Below, piece after piece: positions 10,639-10,696 of a stretch of DNA of 10,696 nucleotides (position 1 is the first letter of the stretch; the number at the start of each line of letters is the position of its first letter). This stretch comes from an uncultured Centipeda sp. (lineage in GTDB: Bacteria > Bacillota > Negativicutes > Selenomonadales > Selenomonadaceae): NCBI GenBank assembly GCA_937925565.1, contig CALALM010000216.1, positions 1 to 10,696 on the forward strand, given 5' to 3'. The notes under the pieces are model-generated. The model was given only the letters and a program-made list of their open reading frames with translations. It had not been told where the DNA came from and ran no database searches. Made by a program: the position numbers and the translations under genes.

Positions 10639-10696
10639 CTCTTATTCGGTCAAGAACCTCCCCCCAAAGAAACCTTCCATCAACATATGTGCTGTA

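Noticed and set aside
10559..10696. Open minus-strand frame reaching the window edge and stopping just before the NikA-like ribosome site
   Set aside because: Its 46 codons include many codons that look rare in the neighbouring genes (AGG, AGA, CGA, ATA) and give no recognisable protein, so chance openness in GC-rich DNA is likely. Sequence beyond the window would decide it.

Overview
All eight recognisable genes in this window lie on the minus strand. They read from right to left as three transcription units with almost no wasted space. Base composition is GC-rich throughout the genes. Shine-Dalgarno sites are strong (AGGAGG type), and one short AT-rich island (about 5370-5510) holds a promoter. 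The gene content (DeoD-type phosphorylase, GPH-family sugar carrier, LacZ-type GH2 enzyme, cytidylate-kinase-like protein) and this style fit a GC-rich Firmicute. A Negativicutes member such as Selenomonas is my best guess, but this is inference from gene style and not from a marker gene.

Unit 1 (10549 to 6334, minus) is a nickel/peptide-type ABC importer: a NikA-like lipoprotein, two permeases (NikB-like, NikC-like) and one NikE/DppF-like ATPase. The last three genes are tightly packed, with a 1-nt gap and then a 4-nt ATGA overlap. A 12-bp hairpin separates the binding-protein gene from the permeases, which would favour more binding protein than membrane components. Two things are odd. The usual second ATPase (NikD/DppD) is absent, and the one ATPase present has Glu instead of the invariant Lys in its Walker A motif. 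The leader upstream of the NikA-like gene holds a GC-rich hairpin, a possible 22-codon reading frame and a tandemly repeated Shine-Dalgarno region.

Unit 2 (6252 to 5545, minus) is a single gene, deoD, for purine nucleoside phosphorylase. It has its own likely sigma-70 promoter, which contains an inverted repeat, and a clear rho-independent terminator.

Unit 3 (5317 to 99, minus) is a beta-galactoside utilisation operon: a cytidylate-kinase-like P-loop protein, a GPH-family sugar:cation symporter and a LacZ-type beta-galactosidase. Its promoter is near-consensus and is bracketed by two nearly identical 18-bp palindromes centred on AAACGTTT, 52 bp apart. This is the arrangement expected for a LacI-family repressor (or CcpA-like) control point. 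A hairpin sits between the symporter gene and lacZ, just ahead of the lacZ ribosome binding site.

I see no mobile elements, CRISPR arrays, tRNA or rRNA genes. The long plus-strand open frames are shadows of the real genes. I found no clearly new multi-gene system. The most notable items are the defective-looking ATPase without its partner, the doubly operated lac-type promoter, and the unexplained kinase at the head of the lac operon.
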